This document shows, in pieces, positions 24,542 to 32,913 of a DNA stretch of 64,000 bases. The stretch comes from an uncultured Phycisphaerales bacterium (GTDB lineage: Bacteria > Planctomycetota > Phycisphaerae > Phycisphaerales > UBA1924): positions 62,001 through 126,000 of the forward strand of contig CALKJW010000028.1 in the NCBI GenBank assembly GCA_937995595.1, in the 5' to 3' direction. The position numbers were made by a program, and so were the translations under genes. Each line of letters begins with the position of its first letter. The first letter of the stretch is position 1. The notes beneath the pieces were generated by a model, which did not search any database, was not told the origin of the DNA, and saw nothing but the letters and a program-made list of their open reading frames with translations.

Positions 24542-25555
24542 CTACGGCCGGCGCGCACGCACCGCGAACACCTCGTCGAAGCAGAAGAAACCGTTGAGCG
24601 CGGCGTCGATCTCCAGCCGCTGCGGCGGGAACACCACGTCGTTGAAGTTCAACTCCGCCCAGCCGCTGTTCCACACTCTCTCGCCCTGCCCGTCGAACGT
24701 CAGACCGACCAGCAGCCGATGCCTGAACGGCACCGCCGCGGCGGGCGTGACGCTGTAGAACCCCGAGCCCGACACCGCGCCCTCGGCCTGCGGACGCACG
24801 ATCGCCCAGCCGATGTTCACAACCGCCCACTCCTGCACCCCGGGCGTCTGGTCCATGGGTTCGAGCGGGACCATCACCATGCCCCCGGTGACGGGGCGCG
24901 TCTCCAGCAGCGGGCACAGGCACGGCGGCAGGCACCCGCGCGTGTACGTCGAGTCATCGTCGAGGCGGTAGGGGATGAACTCCGCAGGGCTCACCGGCGC
25001 GGCGTCGATCGTCAGCACGCGGTCGAAGCACTCTTGGTTGCTGTGGTCGATCTGGATGCGGATCGGCGGGAATCGCCCGTCGCTCGCCCCGCCGACGACG
25101 CCGCTGTCGTAGCGGCGCGACTCCTCGTCGCCCACGCGCAGGTCGAGTTCCATGCGGTGCGCCAGCACCGTCAGCGAGCCCATGTGCGAGTACCACGTGT
25201 ACGTCCCCTCGCCGCGGATGAGCACGTCCTGCCCGTTCTCGCTCACGCGGAAGTTCACGTCCGAGACCCGGTACCGCCGCTCCATCGGCGTCGCGCTCGG
25301 CAGGGCGGACAGTTGCATCGTCCCGATCAGGTCGCTCTCGACGTGCAGCACGCAGTCGCACGGGTCGAAGCACGCCAGCAGCGAGCCCGAGTCCCCGGCG
25401 AGGCGGTACACCACCGGCCGCGCCCACGCCGCCGCGGTGAGCGACGGCCGCGGGCCCGCGCCCGCCGCCGAAACCGGCTGCGCGCCCGCCGAGACGACCG
25501 ACGACCACACCCCACCGACCAGCCACGCCGCGGCGAACGCGAGTGTGCGAATCAT
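24542..25555 (-). CDS. Exported protein of two duplicated Cys-containing domains
   Basis: This 337-residue protein starts MIRTLAFAAA at 25555, with AGGGAGA upstream and a signal peptide ending near VSAGAQ. The mature part is a tandem duplication. Half one has YRLAGDSGSLLACFDPCDC and ends FPPIRIQIDHSNQECFD. Half two has YRLDDDSTYTRGCLPPCLC and ends FPPQRLEIDAALNGFFCFD. Each half therefore carries a CxxPCxC cluster and a closing Cys, suited to disulfides in a secreted protein. The family is not recognised; it looks like a planctomycete-type secreted beta-sandwich protein. Confidence 0.75.
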   Translation of the reverse strand: MIRTLAFAAAWLVGGVWSSVVSAGAQPVSAAGAGPRPSLTAAAWARPVVYRLAGDSGSLLACFDPCDCVLHVESDLIGTMQLSALPSATPMERRYRVSDVNFRVSENGQDVLIRGEGTYTWYSHMGSLTVLAHRMELDLRVGDEESRRYDSGVVGGASDGRFPPIRIQIDHSNQECFDRVLTIDAAPVSPAEFIPYRLDDDSTYTRGCLPPCLCPLLETRPVTGGMVMVPLEPMDQTPGVQEWAVVNIGWAIVRPQAEGAVSGSGFYSVTPAAAVPFRHRLLVGLTFDGQGERVWNSGWAELNFNDVVFPPQRLEIDAALNGFFCFDEVFAVRARRP

Positions 25556-25681
25556 GGTGTTTCTCCCTTGGATTGACGGTCTCCCCGTTGTCCAGCGTAC
25601 CACGTTGTCAGCCGTCGTCCAGCCGTGTTGACGTGACGCGCGCCGGTCTTCGCACAATCGTCAACCTACGATCCGAACAAC

Positions 25682-26440
25682 GTGCTGACGCGACCCTCTC
25701 AACAGGTGGTGGTTCTTGTGTCCGGCGGCTTGGACAGCGCGGTGACCCTCGCCGCGGCGTGCGCCGAGTTCGGCCCCGCACGCGTCGCCGCGATCACCTT
25801 CGACTACGGCCAGCGGCACCGCGTCGAACTCGCCGCCGCGGCCCGCGTGGCCCGCGCCGCGGGGATCGACCCCGCGCGGCACGTCACGCTCCGCATCGAC
25901 CTCCGCGCCATCGGCGGCTCCGCGCTCACCGCCGACATCGACGTGCCAAAGGACCGGCTGGCGCATGCCGATCCGCCCCCGGCCGGCGCGCACGAGATCC
26001 CGGTGACGTACGTCCCCGCTCGGAACCTGATCTTCCTCTCGTGCGCCGCGGCGCTGGCGGAGACCATCGGGGCCGACCGCATCGACATCGGCGCCAACGC
26101 CGTCGATTACTCCGGATACCCCGACTGCCGCGGGCCGTTCCTGCGGGCCTTCGAGGCCGCGGCCAACGCGGGCACGAAGGCCGGCGCGGAGGACGGCCGC
26201 ACGCTGCGCGTCCACGCGCCGCTGCTGCGCCTGAGCAAGGTCGAGATCATCCGACTCGGCGCACGCCTCGGCGTCGACTTCTCGCTCACCACCTCGTGCT
26301 ACGACCCGCGCGTGGACAACGACCGTGCCCTGGCCTGCGGGCGCTGCGATTCGTGCGTCATCCGCGCCCGCGCGTTCGCCGCGGCGGGCATCGCCGACCC
26401 CACGGCGTACGACCACGCCGGGCGGAGCACGCGCGCATGA
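25682..26440 (+). CDS. queC: 7-cyano-7-deazaguanine (preQ0) synthase
   Basis: This 252-residue protein converts 7-carboxy-7-deazaguanine to preQ0 using ATP and ammonia. The PP-loop SGGLDSAV is at residues 14-21. Later come FDYGQRH, ARNLIFLS, GANAVDYSGYPDCR and a zinc site made by SCYDP plus ACGRCDSC. The start is GTG 25682, just before RPSQQVVVLVSGG. The gene is the first of queC-queE-queD; its stop overlaps the queE start (ATGA at 26437-26440). The whole set yields preQ0 from GTP-derived dihydroneopterin triphosphate. Confidence 0.93.
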   Translation: MLTRPSQQVVVLVSGGLDSAVTLAAACAEFGPARVAAITFDYGQRHRVELAAAARVARAAGIDPARHVTLRIDLRAIGGSALTADIDVPKDRLAHADPPPAGAHEIPVTYVPARNLIFLSCAAALAETIGADRIDIGANAVDYSGYPDCRGPFLRAFEAAANAGTKAGAEDGRTLRVHAPLLRLSKVEIIRLGARLGVDFSLTTSCYDPRVDNDRALACGRCDSCVIRARAFAAAGIADPTAYDHAGRSTRA

Positions 26441-27165
26441 GCGACGCGCCGCGCACCATCCCGATCTCCGAGACCTTCGTGTCGATCCAGGGCGAGGGCA
26501 AACTGACCGGCGTCCCGAGTTTCTTCGTGCGCGTGTCGGGCTGCAACCTGCGGTGCGCGTGGTGCGACACGCCCTACGCCTCGTGGCAGCCCGACGGCGC
26601 CGCACGGACGATCGACTCGATCGTCGAGGATGCGCGCGGCGCGGCCGCACGCGGCGTGCGCCACGCGGTGCTCACCGGCGGCGAGCCCATGATGTTCGCG
26701 CAACTGACCGAACTCTCGGCGCGGCTCGGTGAGGCGCACATGCACGTCACCATCGAGACCGCGGGCACGGTCATCCCGCCCGAGGGCGTGACGTGCCATC
26801 TCATGTCCATCAGCCCGAAACTCGCGAACTCAACGCCCCGCGCCGACCCGCGCGACCCGTCGGGCGCGTGGGCCGCGCGGCACGAGTCGCGCCGCATCAA
26901 CCCCCCGGTCCTGCAGCGGCTGATCGACGGGCACCCCGACCGGCAGTTGAAGTTCGTCATCGCGTCCGAGGCCGACGCCGCGGAGATCGACGCGCTCCTC
27001 GCGCGACTGCGCAACTGGTCGCCCCACGACGTCCTGCTCATGCCCGAGGGCACGCCGCCGCCGCGCGGGCACGTCGACGCGGCGGTGAACCTGTGCCTCG
27101 CCCGCGGCTGGCGCTACTGCCACCGCCTGCATCTGGACCTGTTCGGAAACCGGCGGGGGACGTGA
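26437..27165 (+). CDS. queE: 7-carboxy-7-deazaguanine synthase (radical SAM)
   Basis: This 242-residue radical SAM enzyme rearranges 6-carboxytetrahydropterin to 7-carboxy-7-deazaguanine. The iron-sulfur motif is CNLRCAWC (Cys36, Cys40, Cys43). SETFVSIQGEG at the N-terminus and LTGGEPMM in the middle are family hallmarks. It overlaps queC by four bases, so translation is coupled. An AHESRRINPPV segment replaces part of the usual loop, and the C-terminus HRLHLDLFGNRRGT is normal. Confidence 0.93.
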   Translation: MSDAPRTIPISETFVSIQGEGKLTGVPSFFVRVSGCNLRCAWCDTPYASWQPDGAARTIDSIVEDARGAAARGVRHAVLTGGEPMMFAQLTELSARLGEAHMHVTIETAGTVIPPEGVTCHLMSISPKLANSTPRADPRDPSGAWAARHESRRINPPVLQRLIDGHPDRQLKFVIASEADAAEIDALLARLRNWSPHDVLLMPEGTPPPRGHVDAAVNLCLARGWRYCHRLHLDLFGNRRGT

Positions 27166-27303
27166 GGCAGACCGGCAAAGCCGCAGAACAGCGGATCCGG
27201 CCGAGAACAAGCCGCCCCCAACGCCGCGGCGGCGTCGGCCCTCCAATGATTGCCGCTGCCGGCTCCATCCCGGTTGCTGATTTGCCCATCCGCCGCTCCG
27301 ACC

Positions 27304-27765
27304 ATGCCCTACCGCGTCTGCAAGTCGTTCGAGATCGAGAGCGGGCACATGCTCTCCAAGCACCCCGGCCTGTGCCGGTTCCCGCACGGGCACAGCCGGC
27401 GCGTCGACGTGGTGCTGGCAGCCGAGGCGCTCGACTCGCAGGACATGGTCTGCGATTTCAAGACGCTCAAACTCGCGCTCGCGCCGTTTCTGGCTCGGTT
27501 CGATCACGCGATGCTGGTGAACAGCGCCGACCCCATGGCCGCCGCGTTGGCGCCCGTGAAAGAGCGCGTCATCGCGCTCGAGGGCGTGGACCCGACGACC
27601 GAAGTGCTGGCCGAGCGGATCTACCGATTTCTTGAGACCGAGTTGCGCACCGGGCGCACGTACCGCGACGAGCAGGGGCTGGAGTACCGCTTCGGCCGCG
27701 GCGTGCGCATCGAGCGCGTCCGCGTGACCGAGACCAGCAGCAGTTGGGCCGAGTTCGCGGGGTGA
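27304..27765 (+). CDS. queD: 6-carboxytetrahydropterin synthase
   Basis: This 153-residue QueD-type enzyme has zinc ligands His15 (SGHML) and His28/His30 (PHGH). Cys24 precedes them as the catalytic thiol. The order is typical: FEIESGH, then CRFPHGHSRR, then MVCDFKTLK, then FDHAMLVN, then TTEVLAERI, and finally VRVTETSSSWAEF. It converts dihydroneopterin triphosphate to 6-carboxytetrahydropterin, the step before QueE. A 138-base gap separates it from queE. No queF, tgt or queA is in the window, so the fate of preQ0 (tRNA queuosine or another product) is not shown here. Confidence 0.9.
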   Translation: MPYRVCKSFEIESGHMLSKHPGLCRFPHGHSRRVDVVLAAEALDSQDMVCDFKTLKLALAPFLARFDHAMLVNSADPMAAALAPVKERVIALEGVDPTTEVLAERIYRFLETELRTGRTYRDEQGLEYRFGRGVRIERVRVTETSSSWAEFAG

Positions 27766-28187
27766 GCAAACACGGGGACGCACGGGGCCGCACCCAAGTC
27801 GAGGCAGGAGCCGAGGTCCTGAGTGCTGAGTCCTGAGTGCTGTGCCCTGTGTCCTGCCCGCTCCCGCGTCCTGCGCAGCGGGCGAGTGGCCCGAAACACA
27901 CACGAGTCAGATCGAAGCGCGGATGTTCGGCATTCGAGCGCCTCGATCCGTCCGATCCGTCCCCCATCCGTTCCATGCATGTTCCTGCATCGAACTCCGT
28001 GCGACCCCGTGCGCCCCCGTGTTGAAGAGCGCTTCAGACCGCCCGTCCGGGGGGTCGCCAAGCCGAGTTCCCAGCCCGCCGCGATCTTCATCTCCCCAGC
28101 GCCCTTGACCTCTCGCGGCTGGAGCGCGACGATGCCCCATCACCACGGCACACATCCCGGCGGAGCCGGAGCGAGCACACAGAGCAC
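27766..28187. repeat. Repeat-filled spacer before dnaE
   Basis: This gene-free 422-base spacer holds two things. First, an imperfect 25-bp inverted repeat: AACACGGGGACGCACGGGG at 27769-27787 opposes CCCCGTGCGCCCCCGTGTT at 28005-28023. The copies are about 210 bases apart. Second, a simple array of GTCCTGAGT and GCTGAGTCC units at about 27817-27857. The promoter of dnaE must be in the right part, but no clear -35/-10 pair stands out. Confidence 0.65.
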
Positions 28188-31100
28188 ATGGCGGGCGCAG
28201 CGAAGGGCAGGGAAGCGGGCAGGGCCGAAGGCCGGCACGGGGTGCCGGCCCACTCGATGCCGAGCGCGGTCGTCGCGCCCGACAGCCCGCTCGCCCAGTG
28301 GCTCAACCCCGACGGCTCGCCCAAGGACCTCGGCGTCGGGTTCGCGCACCTGCACCTGCACAGCGAGTACTCGCTGCTCGATGGCGGCAACCGCGTCGAC
28401 AAACTCGTCAGGCGCGTCAAGGAACTGGGCATGTGGTCGGTGGCCGTCACCGACCACGGCAACCTCTTCGGCGCGGCGAGTTTCTACCAGGCCGCGAAGG
28501 ACGCGGGCGTCGTCCCCATCCTCGGCGTCGAGGCCTACGTCACCCCGCCCGACCGCCCGCGTCAGGACCGTACCTACACCGGCGTTTCCGACGGCGGCTA
28601 CCACCTCGTGCTGCTGGCCGAAACGCAGGAAGGGTGGGACAACCTCGTCTACCTCTGCAGCGAGGCGTACCTCACGGGGTTCTACTTCAAGCCGCGGATC
28701 GACCGCGCCCTGCTCGCCGCGCACAGCGCGGGGCTGATCGCCATCAACGGGCACCTCGGCAGCGAGATCGGCGACCACCTGCTGAACTTCGAGCGCACGG
28801 GCGATGCCAAGTGGTGGGACAGGGCGATGGAGAGCGCGCTCTGGCACCGCGACACGTTCGGCGCGGGAGACGGCGACGCCGCGCGGGCGCGGTTCTTCGT
28901 CGAACTCCAGCACCACGTGCCCGAGCAGAACTCGATCAACAAGCACCTGGCGCGCCTGGCGCGCGAGGTCGGCGCGCCGCTGGTGTGCGACAACGACTCG
29001 CACTTCCTGCGGGCCGAGGACCACGACGCCCACGACACGCTGATCTGCATCTCGATGGGCAAGGTCAAGCACGACACCGAGCGCCTGCGCTACCCGGAGG
29101 AGTTGTACGTCAAGTCCCCCGCCGAGATGCGCGCGGTCTTCGAATCGAACTACGTCGGCGGCGAGTGGGCCCAGATCGGGCGCGAGGCCCTCGACAACAC
29201 CCTGCGGATCGCCGCGCGGTGCGCCATCGGCGGGGCCAGGCCGCCGATCGGCCAGAACCACGCGCCGATGGTGCGGGTGCAGCGAAGGAAAATCGCAGAG
29301 CCGCAGAGCGGCAAGGCGGCAGGTGGCATGAGGGCCGTTGAGCCGGGGGCGGGCGACGAGTGGGCGGGCATGCCCTCGTGGGACGAGCCGCGCTTCGCGG
29401 GCGACCTCACGGCGTGGTTCGCGGCGTACTGCGACGAGTTCGAGGTCGTCCCGCTGCGCTTCGACGACGACGCGAGCGCGGAGGAACGGCAGAGAATCAA
29501 CGCCGCGGCCAAGGCCGAGTGCGACCGCGCCCTCCGCATGCTGTCGGAGGCGGGGCTGGTCTGGCGGTACGGGCCTGAACCGGACGCCCCGCCGCGCCGA
29601 GGCGGGAACAACGACGACGGTTCGGACCAGCACCGCCGCACCCGCGACGACATCCGCACCCGCCTGGAGCGCGAACTGTCGATCCTGTGCGACAAGAACA
29701 TCTCCGCGTACTTCCTGATCGTCTGGGACTTTGTCAACTGGGGCCGCCAGCGCGGCATCCCGGCCAACGCGCGTGGCTCGGGCGTGGGCACGATGGTCGG
29801 CTACGTCCTGGGCCTGTCCAACGCCTGCCCGGTGCGCTACGGCCTGCTCTTCGAGCGCTTCACCGACCCCGACCGCTCCGAGTACCCCGACATCGACATC
29901 GACCTCTGCCAGGACGGCCGCGCCGCCGTCATCGACTACGTCCGACGCAAGTACGGGCACGTGGCGCAGATCATTACATTCGGGACGCTCAAGGCCCGCG
30001 CCGCGATCCGCGACGTGGCCCGCGTGCTCGCCGTGCCCCTGCCCGTCGCCGACAGAGTCGCCAAACTCGTCCCCGAGCAGCTCAACATCACGATCGACGA
30101 CGCGCTGGAGCAGGAGCCCGAACTCAGGAAGATCTACGAGGGCGACGCCGCGGCGATCGACAGACTGCACCAGAACCTGCCCGGCGGCCAGCGCGCCGAG
30201 GCGGGAACGCTGCGCGCCCTGATCGACAACGCCCGCACCATCGAGGGCCAGGCGCGCCACGCCAGCGTCCACGCCGCGGGCGTCATCGTCGCCACGCGCC
30301 CGCTCCACGAGATCGTCCCGCTCTACAAGCAGTCGGGCGCGGCCGAGCACGAGATCGTGACCCAGTGGGACGGGCCGACGTGCGAGAAGGTCGGCCTGCT
30401 CAAGATGGACTTCCTCGGCCTCCGAACGCTCAGCGTCATCGAGCGGTGCAAGAAACTCATCCGCGAGACGCTGGGCGAGGAGGAGATCTGGAGCGCCGTC
30501 GGGCGCGCCGATGATTACCGGCGCACGCTCGCCGCCCGGAGCACCGATGCCGCGGCGACGCAGGGCAGGGGCGAAAGGCATCCGACATCCGACGTCGCAC
30601 ACCCGACGTCGGTCCATCCGCTGGACCTGGAACGCCTGACCTACGACGACCCGAAGGTCTTCGAACTCTTCCAGCGCGCCGACACCACCGGCGTCTTCCA
30701 GTTCGAGTCCGGCGGCATGCGCCGCCTGCTGGTCGACATGCGCCCCGACCGGCTCGAGGACCTCATCGCGGCCAACGCGCTGTTCCGCCCCGGCCCGATG
30801 GACCTGATCCCCGACTACAACCGCCGCAAGCACGGGCAGGCCGAGGTCCCGCGCGTGCACCCGATCGTCGACCGCTACACCGCCGAGACCTACGGCGTGA
30901 TGGTCTACCAGGAGCAGGTCATGCAGATCGTGCACGGCCTGGGCGGCATCAAACTCCGCGACGCCTACACGCTCATCAAGAACATCAGCAAGAAGAAGCA
31001 CGACAAGATCGAGAAGGAGCGGCCCAGGTTCGTCGAGGGCGCGCAGAAGCAGGGCCTGAGCCGCGACGCCGCCGAGAGCCTGTTCGAACTCATCCTGAAG

Positions 31101-32780
31101 TTCGCCGGCTACGGCTTCAACAAGAGCCACTCGACCGGCTACGCCATCATCGCCTACCAGACCGCCTACCTCAAGACCTACTTCCCCAACCAGTACATGG
31201 CCGCCTTCCTGACCTACGAGAGCCAGGCGCAGAAGGTGGCCGACTGGATCCCCTACGTCGAGGACTGCCGCAAGACCCGGTTCACCAGCGGCAGGGTCGG
31301 CGTCGAGGTGCGCCCGCCCGACGTGAACCTCTCGCGCGAGGACTTCGCCGTCGTCTTCGAGGACGGCGAGCCGCGCGACGCCCAGCACGGGCACGTCCGC
31401 TTCGGCCTGCGGGCCATCAAGGGCGCGGGCGACCGGGCCATCGCCGCGATCGTCGAGGAACGCGAGACCGGCGAAAGCGGCGCGCAAAGAAAGTTCACCT
31501 CCCTCTTCGATTTCTGCGAGCGCGTCATGGCGCGGCTCGCGGCCCAGTCCGCCGCGGCCGGCGCCGGCGGCTCGGCCAGCGGGGGCGGCGGTGGGGGGGC
31601 CAACCTGCTCAACAAGACCACGCTCGAAGCGCTCATCAAGTGCGGCGCGATGGACTCGCTGCACCCGCCGTCGGGCCGCTCCCTCCGCGCCGCGATGTGC
31701 GCCAGCATCGAGGCGGCGATCTCCGCCGCGCAGAAGGTCGCGCAGGACAGGGCCGCGGGGCAGGGCGGCCTGTTCATGGGCGGCGGTGGCGGCGTCCCCG
31801 CGCCACGAGCCGACGCCAAGGCCGAGTCCGCGCTGCTGGCCAAGGCGACGCCCTGGAGCGAGAGCGAAACCCTCGCCAGGGAGAAGGAGGTCCTCGGCTT
31901 CTACGTTTCGAGCCACCCGCTCGAAGAATGGAGCGCGTGGACCAAGGTGTTCGTCACCGCCGGGTGCGACGCGGCCAAGGCGCTCCCGCACGATTCGCGC
32001 GTCGTGCTCGCCGGTCTCATCGGCTCGGTGCGGACGCTGATCGTCAAGTCCGGCCGCAGCGCGGGGCAGAAGATGGCGATCGTGCCGATCGAGGACCAGG
32101 GCGGCTCGATCGAGGCCGTGTTGTTTGCCGACCGCTACGCGCAGTTCGCCGACACGGTGCAGCCGGGCAACGCGGTGTTCGTCGTCGGCCGCGTCGATCG
32201 GTCACGCGCCGGCGGGGCGGGAGGATCGGCCGGCGCAAGCCACGCCGCGGGCGACGACGACGCGCACGCCGGCAGCGGCCGCGGCGGCGCGGGAGGCGGC
32301 GGCGGCGGGCAGCAGAACAACGTGCAGGTCATCGTCGACCGCGTGGTGCCGATCGACGGTGTGCCGCTGATGCCCGGAAAACTCTGGGTCCGCCTCGACG
32401 CCGAACGTCTCAACGGCGACGGCTCGCGGAAGATCAGGGAACTCGCCGCGATCATCCGCGCGGCGAGCCTCGGCGGCCGCGACGAACGCCTCGCCGCCGG
32501 CGCCGGCAACGCCGCGACGGCCCGCGCGCCCAGCGCCGAAGACCGTGCCGCGGCGTTCCCGCTCGATCTGGTCGTCGACCTCCCCCACCAGCGCGTGCGG
32601 CTGGAGGCCTCGCCGCACATGCGCGTGCGCCTGAGCGCGCCGATGGTGGCCGAACTCTCTCGCCACCTCGGCGACGGCTGCGTGCGCGTCGTCGGCGGCG
32701 TGACGGTCGAGACCATGGACGGCCGCGGAAACAGCAAGCCGTGGGCCAAGAAGCCCGCCGCGGCGGGCGCCGGGCGCTGA
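28188..32780 (+). CDS. dnaE: DNA polymerase III alpha subunit
   Basis: This 1530-residue replicative polymerase, against about 1160 in most bacteria, starts at 28188 or an inner ATG at 28257. Order: PHP domain from HLHLHSEYSLLDG (about residue 54) with VTDHGN; palm with PDIDIDLCQDGR (about residue 566) carrying catalytic Asp; RHASVHAAGVI; then fingers with FQFESGGM and RPGPMDLIP; helix-hairpin-helix; and an OB-fold near the end. The extra length comes from low-complexity inserts near residues 365-386 and 778-810. Their DNA contains the window's dispersed GCAGAG-type and CATCCGACATCCGACG units. Gly/Ala runs near 1120 and 1350 add more. The active-site motifs are intact, so the inserts are presumably loops. 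Confidence 0.95.
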   Translation: MAGAAKGREAGRAEGRHGVPAHSMPSAVVAPDSPLAQWLNPDGSPKDLGVGFAHLHLHSEYSLLDGGNRVDKLVRRVKELGMWSVAVTDHGNLFGAASFYQAAKDAGVVPILGVEAYVTPPDRPRQDRTYTGVSDGGYHLVLLAETQEGWDNLVYLCSEAYLTGFYFKPRIDRALLAAHSAGLIAINGHLGSEIGDHLLNFERTGDAKWWDRAMESALWHRDTFGAGDGDAARARFFVELQHHVPEQNSINKHLARLAREVGAPLVCDNDSHFLRAEDHDAHDTLICISMGKVKHDTERLRYPEELYVKSPAEMRAVFESNYVGGEWAQIGREALDNTLRIAARCAIGGARPPIGQNHAPMVRVQRRKIAEPQSGKAAGGMRAVEPGAGDEWAGMPSWDEPRFAGDLTAWFAAYCDEFEVVPLRFDDDASAEERQRINAAAKAECDRALRMLSEAGLVWRYGPEPDAPPRRGGNNDDGSDQHRRTRDDIRTRLERELSILCDKNISAYFLIVWDFVNWGRQRGIPANARGSGVGTMVGYVLGLSNACPVRYGLLFERFTDPDRSEYPDIDIDLCQDGRAAVIDYVRRKYGHVAQIITFGTLKARAAIRDVARVLAVPLPVADRVAKLVPEQLNITIDDALEQEPELRKIYEGDAAAIDRLHQNLPGGQRAEAGTLRALIDNARTIEGQARHASVHAAGVIVATRPLHEIVPLYKQSGAAEHEIVTQWDGPTCEKVGLLKMDFLGLRTLSVIERCKKLIRETLGEEEIWSAVGRADDYRRTLAARSTDAAATQGRGERHPTSDVAHPTSVHPLDLERLTYDDPKVFELFQRADTTGVFQFESGGMRRLLVDMRPDRLEDLIAANALFRPGPMDLIPDYNRRKHGQAEVPRVHPIVDRYTAETYGVMVYQEQVMQIVHGLGGIKLRDAYTLIKNISKKKHDKIEKERPRFVEGAQKQGLSRDAAESLFELILKFAGYGFNKSHSTGYAIIAYQTAYLKTYFPNQYMAAFLTYESQAQKVADWIPYVEDCRKTRFTSGRVGVEVRPPDVNLSREDFAVVFEDGEPRDAQHGHVRFGLRAIKGAGDRAIAAIVEERETGESGAQRKFTSLFDFCERVMARLAAQSAAAGAGGSASGGGGGGANLLNKTTLEALIKCGAMDSLHPPSGRSLRAAMCASIEAAISAAQKVAQDRAAGQGGLFMGGGGGVPAPRADAKAESALLAKATPWSESETLAREKEVLGFYVSSHPLEEWSAWTKVFVTAGCDAAKALPHDSRVVLAGLIGSVRTLIVKSGRSAGQKMAIVPIEDQGGSIEAVLFADRYAQFADTVQPGNAVFVVGRVDRSRAGGAGGSAGASHAAGDDDAHAGSGRGGAGGGGGGQQNNVQVIVDRVVPIDGVPLMPGKLWVRLDAERLNGDGSRKIRELAAIIRAASLGGRDERLAAGAGNAATARAPSAEDRAAAFPLDLVVDLPHQRVRLEASPHMRVRLSAPMVAELSRHLGDGCVRVVGGVTVETMDGRGNSKPWAKKPAAAGAGR

Positions 32781-32791
32781 ACCTCATCCGG

Positions 32792-32833
32792 GCACAATCT
32801 CGGGATCAGCGTCTGACGATCAGACGATTGTGC
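32792..32833 (+). terminator. Two-tier hairpin after dnaE
   Basis: An outer stem GCACAATC (32792-32799) pairs with GATTGTGC (32826-32833). Inside it, CGTCTGA (32810-32816) pairs with TCAGACG (32820-32826) around a 3-base loop. It begins 12 bases after the dnaE stop. There is no long T run, so it may be a weak terminator, a 3'-end stabiliser or a binding site upstream of the glycosidase gene. Confidence 0.5.
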
Positions 32834-32913
32834 TCCAGCAACGGGTCGGGACCACGAATGGGCGCTCGGTGCTCGTTCATCTGTGCGTGGTAGACTCCGC
32901 GCCGGAGATCCCC

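Noticed and set aside
25682-27765. queC-queE-queD as a DNA 7-deazaguanine modification (dpd) island
   Set aside because: No dpdA-like transglycosylase or dpd restriction genes are in the window, and the cluster is a normal preQ0 set.
28140-31991. Very long open frame on the minus strand opposite dnaE
   Set aside because: High GC removes stop codons from antisense frames. The translation is a Val/Leu/Gly/Asp-rich shadow with no domain, while the plus strand encodes an unmistakable DnaE.
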